Part shown: positions 1 to 7,258 of the stretch, piece by piece
Layout of the letters: each line of letters starts with the position of its first letter
How positions within the stretch are numbered: the first letter of the stretch is position 1
NCBI GenBank assembly: GCA_022821065.1
Contig: JAJEEK010000028.1
Span: forward strand, 1-35,340
DNA length: 35,340 nucleotides
Source of the DNA: Candidatus Poribacteria bacterium
GTDB taxonomy: Bacteria; Poribacteria; WGA-4E; WGA-3G
Direction of reading: 5' to 3'
Position numbers and translations under genes: made by a program
The notes under the pieces: model-generated
The model's input: the letters and a program-made list of their open reading frames with translations, nothing else
Database searches by the model: none
What the model was told of the DNA's origin: nothing

Positions 1-91
1 TTTGAGTTTTCCATTCTTCGGTGCGCTGCATCCAGTTTTGTGAATGATCTATCCACGCTAAAACGCGTTCTTGGAATTCCTGATCTGTCAT
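1..91 (-). CDS. Partial small protein downstream of nuoD, N-terminus only
   Basis: An ATG at 91-89 on the minus strand follows a good Shine-Dalgarno GGAG with a 7-nt spacer. The frame is open for 30 codons to the window edge, starting MTDQEFQERVLAWIDHSQNW. It lies about 40 bp after the nuoD stop in the same direction, so it is probably the next gene of the complex I operon. The visible N-terminus is polar and helical and does not look like NuoE, NuoF or NuoG. No function can be given. The gene is cut by the window. Confidence 0.55.
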   Translation of the reverse strand, partial: MTDQEFQERVLAWIDHSQNWMQRTEEWKTQ

Positions 92-129
92 GATTGATCT
101 CCTGTATTCAGTAATGGCGGTGGAAAAAT

Positions 130-1335
130 TTACCGGTCAACCTCACCCATCACAATATCAATACTTCCAATAATTGCGATAATGTCTGCGACCATTAAGC
201 CTCGGCTGAGTTCTTGTAGTGCACTGAGCGCACTGAAACAGGGAGAACGTCCTTTGAGGCGTACGGGTTTCGGTGTGCCATCGCTGACGATATAGAATCC
301 GAGTTCACCGCGTGGGGCTTCACTGCGGAAATAGATTTCACCTTTTGGGGGGCGGACGGCTTTTAAGTCTGCCATGACGGGACCGCCGGGGAGTCCTTCG
401 GCTAAAATTTGGCGGACAATCCGGACAGATTCTTTCATCTCGTCCATACGGATTTTGTATCGACACCAGCAGTCTCCGACGACTGCACCTAATTCCGGCA
501 CATCCACGGCAACGGGGACATCGAAATCGAACCTGTCATAGATGGAATAAGACTCGTCTCGTCGGAGATCCCAGTCTACTCCGGAGCCGCGAAGGTTAGG
601 ACCCGTTGCACCATAACTGAGTGCCATGTCTGCTGACATAACAGCGACCTCAGTGGTACGTTCTGTGAAGATACTGTTTTTTGTTAGGAGTTCGTTGTAC
701 TGGTCAATCATCGGTTCAAAATAGTCTAAGAACTGTTCTATCTCGTCCAAATAGTTCTGTTCCGCGATGGAACCGGGTTCTATCGGAATGATTTCGGAGA
801 CACCACCGATTCGGATATAGTTATAGGTGAGGCGTGCGCCGCACACTTTCTCAAAAAGGAGGAGCAGCCGTTCGCGGTCTCGAAAGGCGTAGAGGAATGG
901 TGTAAATGCGCCGATGTCCATTCCGTAGGTGCCGAAAGAGAGGAGATGGCTTGCGATACGGTTTAGCTCGCAGATAAGCACCCGTAGGTATTCTGCACGT
1001 TCTGGCACCTCAAAATCCTTACTTTCGTCGGCTGCCATCAATTTCTCGACGGCGAGGCAGAATCCCCAATTTTGGTTCATCGCTGCGACGTAGTCCATCC
1101 GGTCGGTAAAGGGTATGATTTGCGGATAAGAGAGGTTCTCCGAGTGTTTTTCAAAACAGCGATGCAGGTAACCGATGTGTGGAATCGCTTCACGGACGAC
1201 CTCACCATCGAGTCTCAATTCCAAGCGCAGTACACCATGTGTGCTTGGGTGCTGAGGTCCCATGTTCACGACCATTTCATCGGCGAACGGTTTTAGTTCT
1301 ATGATTTTGCTTTCTGTTTGTTGTGTGTTTTCCAT
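130..1335 (-). CDS. nuoD: NADH-quinone oxidoreductase subunit D (49 kDa)
   Basis: This is the 49-kDa peripheral-arm subunit of respiratory complex I, which helps form the quinone site at the cytoplasmic membrane. At 401 residues it is full length. The N-terminal NMGPQHPSTHGVLRLEL motif is the family signature, followed by the HRC-EK stretch (GYLHRCFEK), the RLTYNYIRIGG region and the conserved C-terminus ending GSIDIVMGEVDR. The ATG at 1335 lies about 11 nt after an AAGG. Unusually, it is separated from nuoC by 387 bp and has its own sigma70-type promoter at 1482-1510, so it may be transcribed apart from nuoABC. The family assignment is secure. Confidence 0.97.
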   Translation of the reverse strand: MENTQQTESKIIELKPFADEMVVNMGPQHPSTHGVLRLELRLDGEVVREAIPHIGYLHRCFEKHSENLSYPQIIPFTDRMDYVAAMNQNWGFCLAVEKLMAADESKDFEVPERAEYLRVLICELNRIASHLLSFGTYGMDIGAFTPFLYAFRDRERLLLLFEKVCGARLTYNYIRIGGVSEIIPIEPGSIAEQNYLDEIEQFLDYFEPMIDQYNELLTKNSIFTERTTEVAVMSADMALSYGATGPNLRGSGVDWDLRRDESYSIYDRFDFDVPVAVDVPELGAVVGDCWCRYKIRMDEMKESVRIVRQILAEGLPGGPVMADLKAVRPPKGEIYFRSEAPRGELGFYIVSDGTPKPVRLKGRSPCFSALSALQELSRGLMVADIIAIIGSIDIVMGEVDR

Positions 1336-1338
1336 TTT

Positions 1339-1467
1339 CTAACTTACCTTGCGGTTAAACAACGGGAGCCAGACTTTCAGGGTTATCTCTTCAATCCGCT
1401 TTCCACTTCGTTCCAAGCTGCGTTTTTTTTCACGTAGGACTTGCGCGTTTCCTTCTATTTTTGGACT
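1339..1467 (-). other. Cryptic open frame without a normal start, upstream of nuoD
   Basis: Between the nuoD promoter and nuoD the minus strand has an open frame of 42 codons ending in TAG at 1341-1339. It has a coding-like, highly charged composition (QVLREKKRSLERSGKRIEE, then TLKVWLPLFNRKVS). It contains no ATG or GTG; the only possible starts are an ATA near codon 4 or a TTG at codon 18. It could be a leader peptide with a rare start, the remnant of a displaced gene, or a dispersed repeat copy. I do not recognise a family. Confidence 0.25.
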
Positions 1468-1481
1468 TTACCATTGTATAT

Positions 1482-1510
1482 ATGATACCATTTTTGCGGT
1501 GTAATGTCAA
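1482..1510 (-). promoter_or_regulatory. Sigma70-type promoter for nuoD
   Basis: On the minus strand TTGACA (1510-1505) and TATCAT (1487-1482) are separated by exactly 17 bp. The match is near consensus. It sits about 150 bp upstream of nuoD, inside what should be the nuo operon, and implies separate transcription of nuoD. Confidence 0.65.
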
Positions 1511-1557
1511 ATCTCAAGGTTGTTTTTTCGGTGATAGCGCGTGCCCTATTTCTACGT

Positions 1558-1686
1558 GAAAATGTTACACCAGTGTAACATTGCATGTTTAGTATTTGAG
1601 GCTACAAGCCAGCGTCCTGCCTGAGTTTTGATGCGTTTTGTGTTGCGAGGTTTTTTTAAAAAAAAACTGAAAAGTGTAACATTTTC
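1558..1686. promoter_or_regulatory. Operator-like inverted repeats upstream of the nuoD promoter
   Basis: AATGTTACAC and GTGTAACATT form a perfect 10-bp inverted repeat with a 2-bp spacer at 1561-1582. A third half-site, GTGTAACATTTTC, lies at 1674-1686 and is the exact reverse complement of GAAAATGTTACAC at 1558-1570. A T7A9 tract sits between them at 1651-1666. The sites lie just upstream of the nuoD promoter, which suggests a dimeric regulator, but none is identified. The rest of the 387-bp nuoC-nuoD gap holds only the promoter and the cryptic frame. Confidence 0.4.
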
Positions 1687-1722
1687 GGGTACGTTCAACA
1701 CCAGACAAAGTGAAAATATCAG

Positions 1723-2208
1723 CTAATACGGCACCCGCATACCGCGGTAAATTTCAGGCTCCTTATAATCTTTCCGTAGGGGATATCCTTCCCAGTCATC
1801 GGGAAGTAAGATACGGCGGAGGTCATTGTGCCCCTCAAAGAGAATCCCGTAAAGGTCGTACGTTTCCCGTTCGTGCCAGTCTGCTGTTTTCCAGATATGC
1901 GAGACGCTTGGCAGGTGTGGGTCGGTTTTTGGGACTGTCGCTTTCAGCACGACACTATGTCGGTGTTTCATTGCATAGAGATGATAAACGACAGCAAAGC
2001 CTTCGTCGTTGGCGTTTAAATCTACGCCGCTGAGGCACATCAAGGAATCGAACACCAATGCCTCGGTTTCGGCGAGGTATTCGCAAACCTCAGCGATTGC
2101 TGCGGGAGCGATATGGATGCTTGGGTCGCCAGCCGTTTCGTTGTCGAAGGCGAGAACCGTTTCACCAAAATGGGCGGTTAGTGCTTCATAGATTTCTTCG
2201 GGTTTCAC
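1723..2208 (-). CDS. nuoC: NADH-quinone oxidoreductase subunit C (30 kDa)
   Basis: This is the 30-kDa subunit of the complex I peripheral arm, which binds NuoD and NuoB. The protein has 161 residues, the normal size for an unfused NuoC. The family signature is clear near residues 112-148: WHERETYDLYG, then DLRRILLPDDWEGYPLRKDY. The start is GTG at 2208, about 10 nt after a GGAG; no ATG is available near the N-terminus. Between this gene and nuoB lies about 109 bp containing REP-like palindromes. Downstream, an unusual 387-bp gap separates it from nuoD. Confidence 0.96.
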   Translation of the reverse strand: MKPEEIYEALTAHFGETVLAFDNETAGDPSIHIAPAAIAEVCEYLAETEALVFDSLMCLSGVDLNANDEGFAVVYHLYAMKHRHSVVLKATVPKTDPHLPSVSHIWKTADWHERETYDLYGILFEGHNDLRRILLPDDWEGYPLRKDYKEPEIYRGMRVPY

Positions 2209-2228
2209 GTAAATCTTACTCCATAATC

Positions 2229-2296
2229 GCGACTACAAGTCGCTCCTACAACAGATGCGATTAGAAATACAAATCGCTCCTACAAGAGTCGCGACT
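2229..2296 (-). repeat. Cluster of REP-like palindromes with GTAG head
   Basis: Two adjacent elements read on the minus strand as GTAGGA plus a hairpin. The first is at 2249-2229, with stem GCGACT/AGTCGC and a 3-nt loop. The second is at 2283-2257, with stem GCGATT/AATCGC and a 9-nt loop. A further perfect palindrome AGTCGCGACT lies at 2287-2296. The GTAG head before a short palindrome is the layout of REP elements mobilised by RAYT transposases. The cluster fills most of the nuoB-nuoC gap. A related copy is at 33548-33568. Confidence 0.6.
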
Positions 2297-2317
2297 ACCG
2301 TTAGATGGTTTAGTGTC

Positions 2318-2926
2318 TTAGGTAGTCGTTTCTTCTGGGTTATCGTCTTCTTCAGTCGGTATTTCTGCTTCGTCTGCAGGTTCGCTGCCTTCAAGTTCAT
2401 ACCATTCTGTTTTGGTAAAGAGTCTTTTCAAGAACGGAACGTTTTCGCGTTTGGCGACGGTCTGCGTTTTGATTTTTTCTTGTAGTTTAAGGAGACCTTC
2501 AATAAGTGCTTCGGGACGTGGTGGACATCCGGGTACGTAGACATCGACAGGTATAATCCGGTCAACGCCTTTGAGGACATGGTATCCGTGTTGCCAGTAG
2601 GGTCCGCCGCTTGTTGCGCAGCTGCCCATGGAGATGACGTACTTCGGTTCTGGCATCTGTTCATAGAGCCGTCGAATTCGTGTTGCCATTTTGAGTGTAA
2701 CAGTTCCAGAGATGACCATAAGGTCGGACTGTCGTGGTGTTGCGCGTGGCACCCCTGCACCGAAGCGGTCGAGGTCGTAGTTAGAAGCTGCAGTCGCCAT
2801 AAACTCAATAGCACAGCATGCGAGTCCGAATGTCATTGGCCAGAGTGCTGAAGAACGTGCCCAGTTGGCGACAGCGTCAACTGATGTGACAATTACGTTT
2901 TTATCGAGTTTCTCATTAATTATCAT
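2318..2926 (-). CDS. nuoB: NADH-quinone oxidoreductase subunit B (PSST)
   Basis: This subunit carries the terminal 4Fe-4S cluster N2 that passes electrons to quinone. The four cluster cysteines are visible: the CC pair in GLACCAIEF (residues 37-38), C103 in MGSCATSGG and C134 in VPGCPPRPE. The C-terminus has an acidic tail of roughly 30 residues that is longer than usual. I place the start at the ATG at 2926, which follows GGAGG by about 10 nt and overlaps nuoA by 11 bp. A longer reading starts at a TTG at 2959 that has no ribosome binding site and adds 11 residues, so I reject it. Confidence 0.96.
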   Translation of the reverse strand: MIINEKLDKNVIVTSVDAVANWARSSALWPMTFGLACCAIEFMATAASNYDLDRFGAGVPRATPRQSDLMVISGTVTLKMATRIRRLYEQMPEPKYVISMGSCATSGGPYWQHGYHVLKGVDRIIPVDVYVPGCPPRPEALIEGLLKLQEKIKTQTVAKRENVPFLKRLFTKTEWYELEGSEPADEAEIPTEEDDNPEETTT

Positions 2927-3326
2927 AGTTTTCTTCCCTCCGGACGGCTTGGACTTCAAGCTGCGTGGATCGGATCCATTCGAGGTCGCCTTTTGCCCAA
3001 ACGTAAGCGAGCCCGACTAAGAGGATAGCGATGAAGACGAGCATCTCCAAGAATGCGAAGAGTCCGAAATCCCGAAAAACGACTGCCCACGGAAAAAGGA
3101 ACACGGTTTCGACATCGAAGATCAGGAAGATGAGCGCGATGACATAGAAGCGGGTGTTAAACTTGATCCGCGTATCACCGATTGGGTCTTCACCGCATTC
3201 ATAGGGGATGTACTTTTCGCCTGAGAACAGTTTGGTATGCAGGAGGCGAGAGATTGTGAGATTTAGAACGACAAATAGACAGCCGACAATCAAGAAGATT
3301 AGGACATTTGCGAAGTTAAAAAGCAT
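2916..3326 (-). CDS. nuoA: NADH-quinone oxidoreductase subunit A
   Basis: This is a small membrane-arm subunit of complex I. The 136-residue protein has three hydrophobic helices, near residues 5-27, 62-85 and 90-110. It carries the conserved loop [15 protein letters not shown], whose ECG motif lies close to the quinone site, and [15 protein letters not shown] in the second helix. The ATG at 3326 follows AAGGA by 9 nt. It is the first gene of the nuoABC(D) run and has a strong promoter 67-95 bp upstream. Confidence 0.96.
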   Translation of the reverse strand: MLFNFANVLIFLIVGCLFVVLNLTISRLLHTKLFSGEKYIPYECGEDPIGDTRIKFNTRFYVIALIFLIFDVETVFLFPWAVVFRDFGLFAFLEMLVFIAILLVGLAYVWAKGDLEWIRSTQLEVQAVRREENYDN

Positions 3327-3392
3327 TCTGGATTATCCTTGAGAACTGCAGTGTTGCGAAAATTTTCGTGTGTCTACAATTTTACTATTAAA

Positions 3393-3421
3393 ATTATATA
3401 TCATTTTATGCCGATTTGCAA
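3393..3421 (-). promoter_or_regulatory. Sigma70-type promoter for nuoA
   Basis: On the minus strand TTGCAA (3421-3416) and TATAAT (3398-3393) are separated by 17 bp. The -10 box is perfect. It lies in AT-rich DNA between nuoA and the preceding lipoprotein gene and should drive nuoABC. Confidence 0.7.
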
Positions 3422-3442
3422 GTAAAATTTTAGCCATCATTC

Positions 3443-4633
3443 CTATGGTGAGGCAACGTCCTCAATCTTAAAAGCAAAGGGTATCTCAACCTGAAGGCTA
3501 ATTGGTTTACCTGCCTTCATTGCCGGATGAAAGGTGCTGTTCTTCAACGCCTCAATTGCTGCCGCCTCAAGTCCAAATCCGAGGTTTGTCAGTGCCACAA
3601 TATCTTTTGGGCTGCCGTTTGCATCAATGGTTACTTGTAAAACGACAGTACCCGCCTTTTTTGCCGCCTTGGCATCCTTAGGATACTGAGGTTTCGCTCT
3701 GGTCTTGTACTTTGGGGTGCCCCATTCGGAGGCTCGCTGGTTGATAATGTCCGCGAATCCGAGTGGTTTCTTCGGTGGTGCAGCATCAGATTTATCAACT
3801 TGTGGTGCTGTCTCGTCTTGTTGTTGCAGGTTTGATGAATTCGTTGCCGGTTCCACTGTAACAGTGATTCCGTTTGATACAAGCGGTGCTTTTCCACGAC
3901 GCGACTTGACAGGTAGATAAATATCCTTCACCACATCTTTGTGTCTTTCTTCGATAAACTTAATCTGTTCTTGGTAGTAGTTCACGGCATCCTGCTTTGC
4001 CCCGGCTTGGAGGTTTGGATCATTCTGAATACGTGCCAGATCTTTTTTCAGTTCAAGCACTTCGGGATGCTCTTCAGTTATAGACTCTCGGTATACCTCT
4101 AAATCAATTGCGAGCGTCACGGTGTAGGTGCCTGGTTGTAGTTGGTAGTATTTCTGGATATCTTTCATTGAGAGTTCTTGATTTGCGGATGCCTTGAGTT
4201 CAAACCCTTGGACGCATCGGACTGTCTTTCCATCATTGCCGACGACGTATTTTTGCGGGTTCTCTTGTGTAATCAGGTGTTTCGGTTCAACGGTTTGTCC
4301 GTTCGCGTCTGTCACGGTTATTTGTGAAAAGGCGCCTCTCGTCGCAACACTGACAAAAGGGACGAGTAGATCGAATTTCCCGTTCTGAATGTTGAGGTTC
4401 AGCGGGATGGCTTCGTTTGCGGCATAGTTGGTTTTCGGTGTTGAGATTTGAAGTACTGCGAGTCCTGTCGGTGTTTCCGTTTCTGCAGTCTCTGCGGCTT
4501 CATCGGTCTGTGTTTGCGTCGCCGTTGTCTGCAGACCTCCGAGACATCCGGTAAGTGTAAAAACGATTAGAAGGAAGCAGAACGGAAGGAATTTTGTTAT
4601 AATTTTCGGATTTCCGATGTTACGAAATATCAT
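3443..4633 (-). CDS. Lipoprotein with C-terminal TonB-like domain
   Basis: The N-terminus is a lipoprotein signal peptide with the lipobox LTGC (Cys30). Residues about 55-260 are a beta-rich region followed by a charged helical stretch, of unknown function. The last roughly 85 residues are a TonB C-terminal domain: KPQYPKDAKAAKKAGTVVLQ, the DIVALTNLGFGLEAAAIEAL stretch and a closing IPFAFKIED. That domain is very similar to the one in the TonB protein at 10808-11761. TonB domains normally sit on an inner-membrane anchor, so the lipid anchor is odd. The ATG at 4633 overlaps the stop of the upstream enolase-family gene (ATGA), which implies translational coupling. No ExbB or ExbD gene is in the window. 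Confidence 0.8.
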   Translation of the reverse strand: MIFRNIGNPKIITKFLPFCFLLIVFTLTGCLGGLQTTATQTQTDEAAETAETETPTGLAVLQISTPKTNYAANEAIPLNLNIQNGKFDLLVPFVSVATRGAFSQITVTDANGQTVEPKHLITQENPQKYVVGNDGKTVRCVQGFELKASANQELSMKDIQKYYQLQPGTYTVTLAIDLEVYRESITEEHPEVLELKKDLARIQNDPNLQAGAKQDAVNYYQEQIKFIEERHKDVVKDIYLPVKSRRGKAPLVSNGITVTVEPATNSSNLQQQDETAPQVDKSDAAPPKKPLGFADIINQRASEWGTPKYKTRAKPQYPKDAKAAKKAGTVVLQVTIDANGSPKDIVALTNLGFGLEAAAIEALKNSTFHPAMKAGKPISLQVEIPFAFKIEDVASP

Positions 4634-5739
4634 TTTCTTGCTCCTTGTATGTTATATTCTGATTGTGTGATGCCTAATCCTGCTTGATCGGTTACTTCGA
4701 TAAATCCGTTGACTATTTTCTCTGGCGGTTCAGTGATATCCGCGCGCCACTCGACTTCTCCCCATGCGTATTCGAGGATCGCAAAATTCGGTACACTCGC
4801 CATACATTGTACACTCGCGGCGGTTGCGACCGGACCGCTCGGATTGTGAGGCGTTACCATAACGTTTCGCGCAGCAGCAAGCGTGGCGATTTTCTTTAAC
4901 CCCGAAATTCCACCGACATGTTTGACATCCGGTAAGATATAGTCAACGTGTGTTTCGGTTAGCAATTTATCAAAGTCGGCGAGGGTTCGTAGCCGTTCGC
5001 CTGTTGCGATTGGGATTCCAACAGATCGACTCATGTGTGCAAAGGCATCGAGATTATTCAGCGATACTGCGTCCTCAATCCAAAAGAGGTGTAAGTCCTC
5101 TAATTCTTTGGTGACTTGGATGATAGTGCCGGGATTAAAGCGGCTGTGGCAATCCACCATTAAGTCAATGTCTGCACCAATTGCGGCGCGAATTGTGCGG
5201 ATACGGTCGATACCACCGCAGATGGCAGGTGTTAGGCTTCCACTCGATATATTCGAGACGGAGACATCGTCGAAGGGTGCGCATTTTATGGCGGTGAATC
5301 CTTCGGCGACGGCGCGTTCGGCATTGTTAGCAAAGCCGGAGGGGCTGCGATCCACAGTGGCGCGGTTGATATTGGCGTAGAGGCGTACCTTTCCTCGACA
5401 CGTACCACCTAACAGTTGATAGATCGGGATGTCTAATGTCTTGCCAATCACATCCCACATTGCTTGTTCAATTCCGCTGCATGCGGTATGATAGGTGTGG
5501 CTTTCGGTATCGCGATAGAAACGTTGTCGAAACGATTCGAGCTGGAACGGGTTTCCTCCGACGAGTGTCGGTTTGAGGGTGTCGATGGTGTGTCGAACGC
5601 GGTGGTCATCTCTGCCGTGAGATGCCTCGCCGATGCCGGTTATCCCGTTGTCTGCGTGTACTTTGACGAAGAGCCAATTACCGCGATGGTTTACCTGAAC
5701 GACTTCGGTTTCTATGTCTGTGATTTTTAGTGTGTGCAT
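4630..5739 (-). CDS. Mandelate racemase/muconate lactonizing enzyme family protein (sugar acid dehydratase-like)
   Basis: This is an enolase-superfamily enzyme of 369 residues, the usual size. The N-terminal capping domain is followed by the barrel. The metal ligands are visible as D196 (VDCHSR), E222 (WIED) and E248 (ATGER), with D271 in LPDVKHVGG and a likely catalytic H298 in VTPHNPSGP. The D-x-H pair (D196, H198) together with H298 resembles galactonate dehydratase-type enzymes, which dehydrate sugar acids. The substrate cannot be deduced. Only a weak ribosome binding site precedes the ATG. The stop overlaps the next lipoprotein gene by four bases. Confidence 0.88.
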   Translation of the reverse strand: MHTLKITDIETEVVQVNHRGNWLFVKVHADNGITGIGEASHGRDDHRVRHTIDTLKPTLVGGNPFQLESFRQRFYRDTESHTYHTACSGIEQAMWDVIGKTLDIPIYQLLGGTCRGKVRLYANINRATVDRSPSGFANNAERAVAEGFTAIKCAPFDDVSVSNISSGSLTPAICGGIDRIRTIRAAIGADIDLMVDCHSRFNPGTIIQVTKELEDLHLFWIEDAVSLNNLDAFAHMSRSVGIPIATGERLRTLADFDKLLTETHVDYILPDVKHVGGISGLKKIATLAAARNVMVTPHNPSGPVATAASVQCMASVPNFAILEYAWGEVEWRADITEPPEKIVNGFIEVTDQAGLGITQSEYNIQGARK

Positions 5740-5755
5740 GGTTTTTACGTTGGTG

Positions 5756-5785
5756 GTGTGGCGAGAGCGTTATTACCCGCCACAC
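5756..5785 (-). repeat. 8-bp inverted repeat between the thuA-like and enolase-family genes
   Basis: GTGTGGCG (5756-5763) and CGCCACAC (5778-5785) form a perfect stem with a 14-nt loop, just downstream of the ThuA-like stop. There is no U-tract, so it is not a standard intrinsic terminator. It could stabilise or attenuate the transcript between the two genes. Confidence 0.35.
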
Positions 5786-5791
5786 AAGAGC

Positions 5792-6439
5792 CTACGAGGC
5801 TGCTGCCCATTTCACGCCTTGCGTGAGGAATTTCTGCATACCTGATCGCTCAAAGGTGCCAGGTCCGTGGCCTAAAGTGGTATAAAAGACGCGTCCGGAG
5901 CCGTAAGGTTTTACCCATGCCATCGGGTGTGCTTTGCCGAACCATTCAGCAGATGCGAGGACATGGATATGCGGGTCGTGTGCAGAGATATAGATTTCGT
6001 CTTCTACATCAAAATCTTCAATGCCTTGTGTTGTTGGATGCTCGCTGTCTTCAATATGGACAGTAAAGGTTGAACCGGGTGGGTGCCAATTGGCGGCACC
6101 ACCGATAAGATCCATGGCGCGACCGCCGATCCACCATGCTGTCCCGTGGATACCGACTAACCCTTTGCCTTCATTTACGAATTGGAATAAGCCGTCTTCT
6201 TCAGCGGTTGCTAAATCGGATACGCGTGCGACGGATCCGTCTTCTTTGCGTTCGCTACGCGTGAAACCTGTGCCGAAGACACAGGCATCATAAGTATTTA
6301 ACTCAGATGATGCTAAGATTCCTTTGTCATCGGTTAGCGTTGCTGAAATGTCGGCATCTTCGGAAAGAAAGTCGTGGATGATACTCGCGCTTGCATTGAA
6401 ACGGTGGTTTTCACCTGATAGAACAAGGATTTTTGACAT
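5792..6439 (-). CDS. ThuA-like domain protein
   Basis: The protein belongs to the ThuA (trehalose utilisation-like) family, which has a class I glutamine amidotransferase-like fold; exact reactions are mostly unknown and members often sit with sugar catabolic genes. At 215 residues it is full length. Diagnostic stretches are KILVLSGENHRFNAS at the N-terminus, GKGLVGIHGTAWW near residue 98, DEIYISAHDPHIHVLAS and the final MAWVKPYGSGRVFYTTLGHG. The start is the ATG at 6439, 7 nt after GGAG; a GTG eight codons upstream precedes the ribosome binding site and is rejected. A promoter lies 80-108 bp upstream. Confidence 0.9.
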   Translation of the reverse strand: MSKILVLSGENHRFNASASIIHDFLSEDADISATLTDDKGILASSELNTYDACVFGTGFTRSERKEDGSVARVSDLATAEEDGLFQFVNEGKGLVGIHGTAWWIGGRAMDLIGGAANWHPPGSTFTVHIEDSEHPTTQGIEDFDVEDEIYISAHDPHIHVLASAEWFGKAHPMAWVKPYGSGRVFYTTLGHGPGTFERSGMQKFLTQGVKWAAAS

Positions 6440-6518
6440 GAGAGTCTCCTTTGGAAACGGCACTGCAGCCGTCTTTCACGATGAACAATTGAATGTAAGA
6501 ACACCCTTCTGTGGCAAT

Positions 6519-6547
6519 AGTTTAATGCGAAATCAAAATTGTGTCAA
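6519..6547 (-). promoter_or_regulatory. Sigma70-type promoter for the ThuA-like gene
   Basis: On the minus strand TTGACA (6547-6542) and TAAACT (6524-6519) are 17 bp apart. The -35 box is perfect and overlaps one of the TTGTGTCAAA repeats. It fires leftward, opposite to the promoter at 6580-6608. Confidence 0.6.
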
Positions 6548-6585
6548 ACCAATTCTTGCGGATTGTGTCAAAGATTGTTTTGACA
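6539..6585. promoter_or_regulatory. Operator-like TGTCAAA repeats between divergent promoters
   Basis: TTGTGTCAAA occurs twice as a direct repeat at 6539-6548 and 6563-6572, spaced 24 bp apart start to start. The second copy forms a perfect 7-bp inverted repeat with TTTGACA at 6579-6585 (loop GATTGT). These sites overlap the -35 boxes of both divergent promoters, so a repressor binding here could control the two directions together. Some of the similarity is forced by the TTGACA boxes themselves. Confidence 0.4.
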
Positions 6586-6608
6586 ATAATGTGTCGTCGT
6601 GATACAAT
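6580..6608 (+). promoter_or_regulatory. Sigma70-type promoter of the purF-purM operon
   Basis: TTGACA (6580-6585) and TACAAT (6603-6608) are separated by 17 bp. This is the only clear promoter ahead of the rightward run from 6650 to 10800 and probably drives all five genes. Confidence 0.65.
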
Positions 6609-6649
6609 AAAATTAATACATTTGGAGAAAGCGAGTCGGTTGAAAGGTT

Positions 6650-7186
6650 ATGAAAAAAGATGGTATTATATTAACGCTTGTGCAGATTGCGACAGGTGGT
6701 GTCCTTGGATTGATAGGTGGTTGGGTCTGCCTGTTTGTATTTGAGGGTTTCATTTGGCAGTTGCTGATCGGTGATCACATTAATCATGGTTTCTGGGTGG
6801 GTCTGTTTCTGCTCATTTCGATGGGTGCCACGTACAGTGTTGTTGTTGTTGTTGCAAGCGTAGGCATGCGTTTTGTGAGTCAGGGGTTCGGTGTAGATGT
6901 GCCGTTAAAGCCGCTCTGTTCGGGCGCGTTTTTGGGGCCGCCTGCTGTTGTCGGTTTGCTTGCGTTGCTTAACGTACCGTGGGAGATATTGGGTGCCTTG
7001 GTTCCGGCGTTTCTAATCCCTGTGCTTAAGACGCTGGCGTATATTGTTTCGTCACCAATACGTGGGTGGATGTACTTCGGTCTGCCGGTCGAAATTTGGT
7101 ATATTCTTGCGATCCCTATTGGTGCGATATTAGGATATAGGATAGCGACAGTTGAAGATATCGATGCGCGTGTGGAACAGATATAG
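6650..7186 (+). CDS. Multi-pass membrane protein of unknown function
   Basis: The 178-residue protein has about five hydrophobic helices: near residues 7-30, 46-75, 88-106, 108-130 and 145-163. It ends in a short acidic tail (EDIDARVEQI). No motif suggests a transporter family or enzyme. The ATG follows AAAGG by only 2 nt, so initiation may be weak. It is the first gene after the promoter at 6580-6608 and lies 72 bp before purF, so it is probably co-transcribed with the purine genes. I do not recognise the family. Confidence 0.7.
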   Translation: MKKDGIILTLVQIATGGVLGLIGGWVCLFVFEGFIWQLLIGDHINHGFWVGLFLLISMGATYSVVVVVASVGMRFVSQGFGVDVPLKPLCSGAFLGPPAVVGLLALLNVPWEILGALVPAFLIPVLKTLAYIVSSPIRGWMYFGLPVEIWYILAIPIGAILGYRIATVEDIDARVEQI

Positions 7187-7258
7187 GTTTGGTGAAAGGT
7201 TTTTTGATGAACGGCTGCGAAAAATTCGGAGTGCATACTGGAGGTTTTACCCATCAAA

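Noticed and set aside
1651..1686. Intrinsic terminator after nuoC (T9 run on the minus strand)
   Set aside because: The preceding hairpin is only 5 bp and A/T-rich, too weak to call.
2927..2959. Longer nuoB reading from a TTG at 2959
   Set aside because: It has no ribosome binding site and would overlap nuoA by 44 bp, while the ATG at 2926 follows GGAGG.
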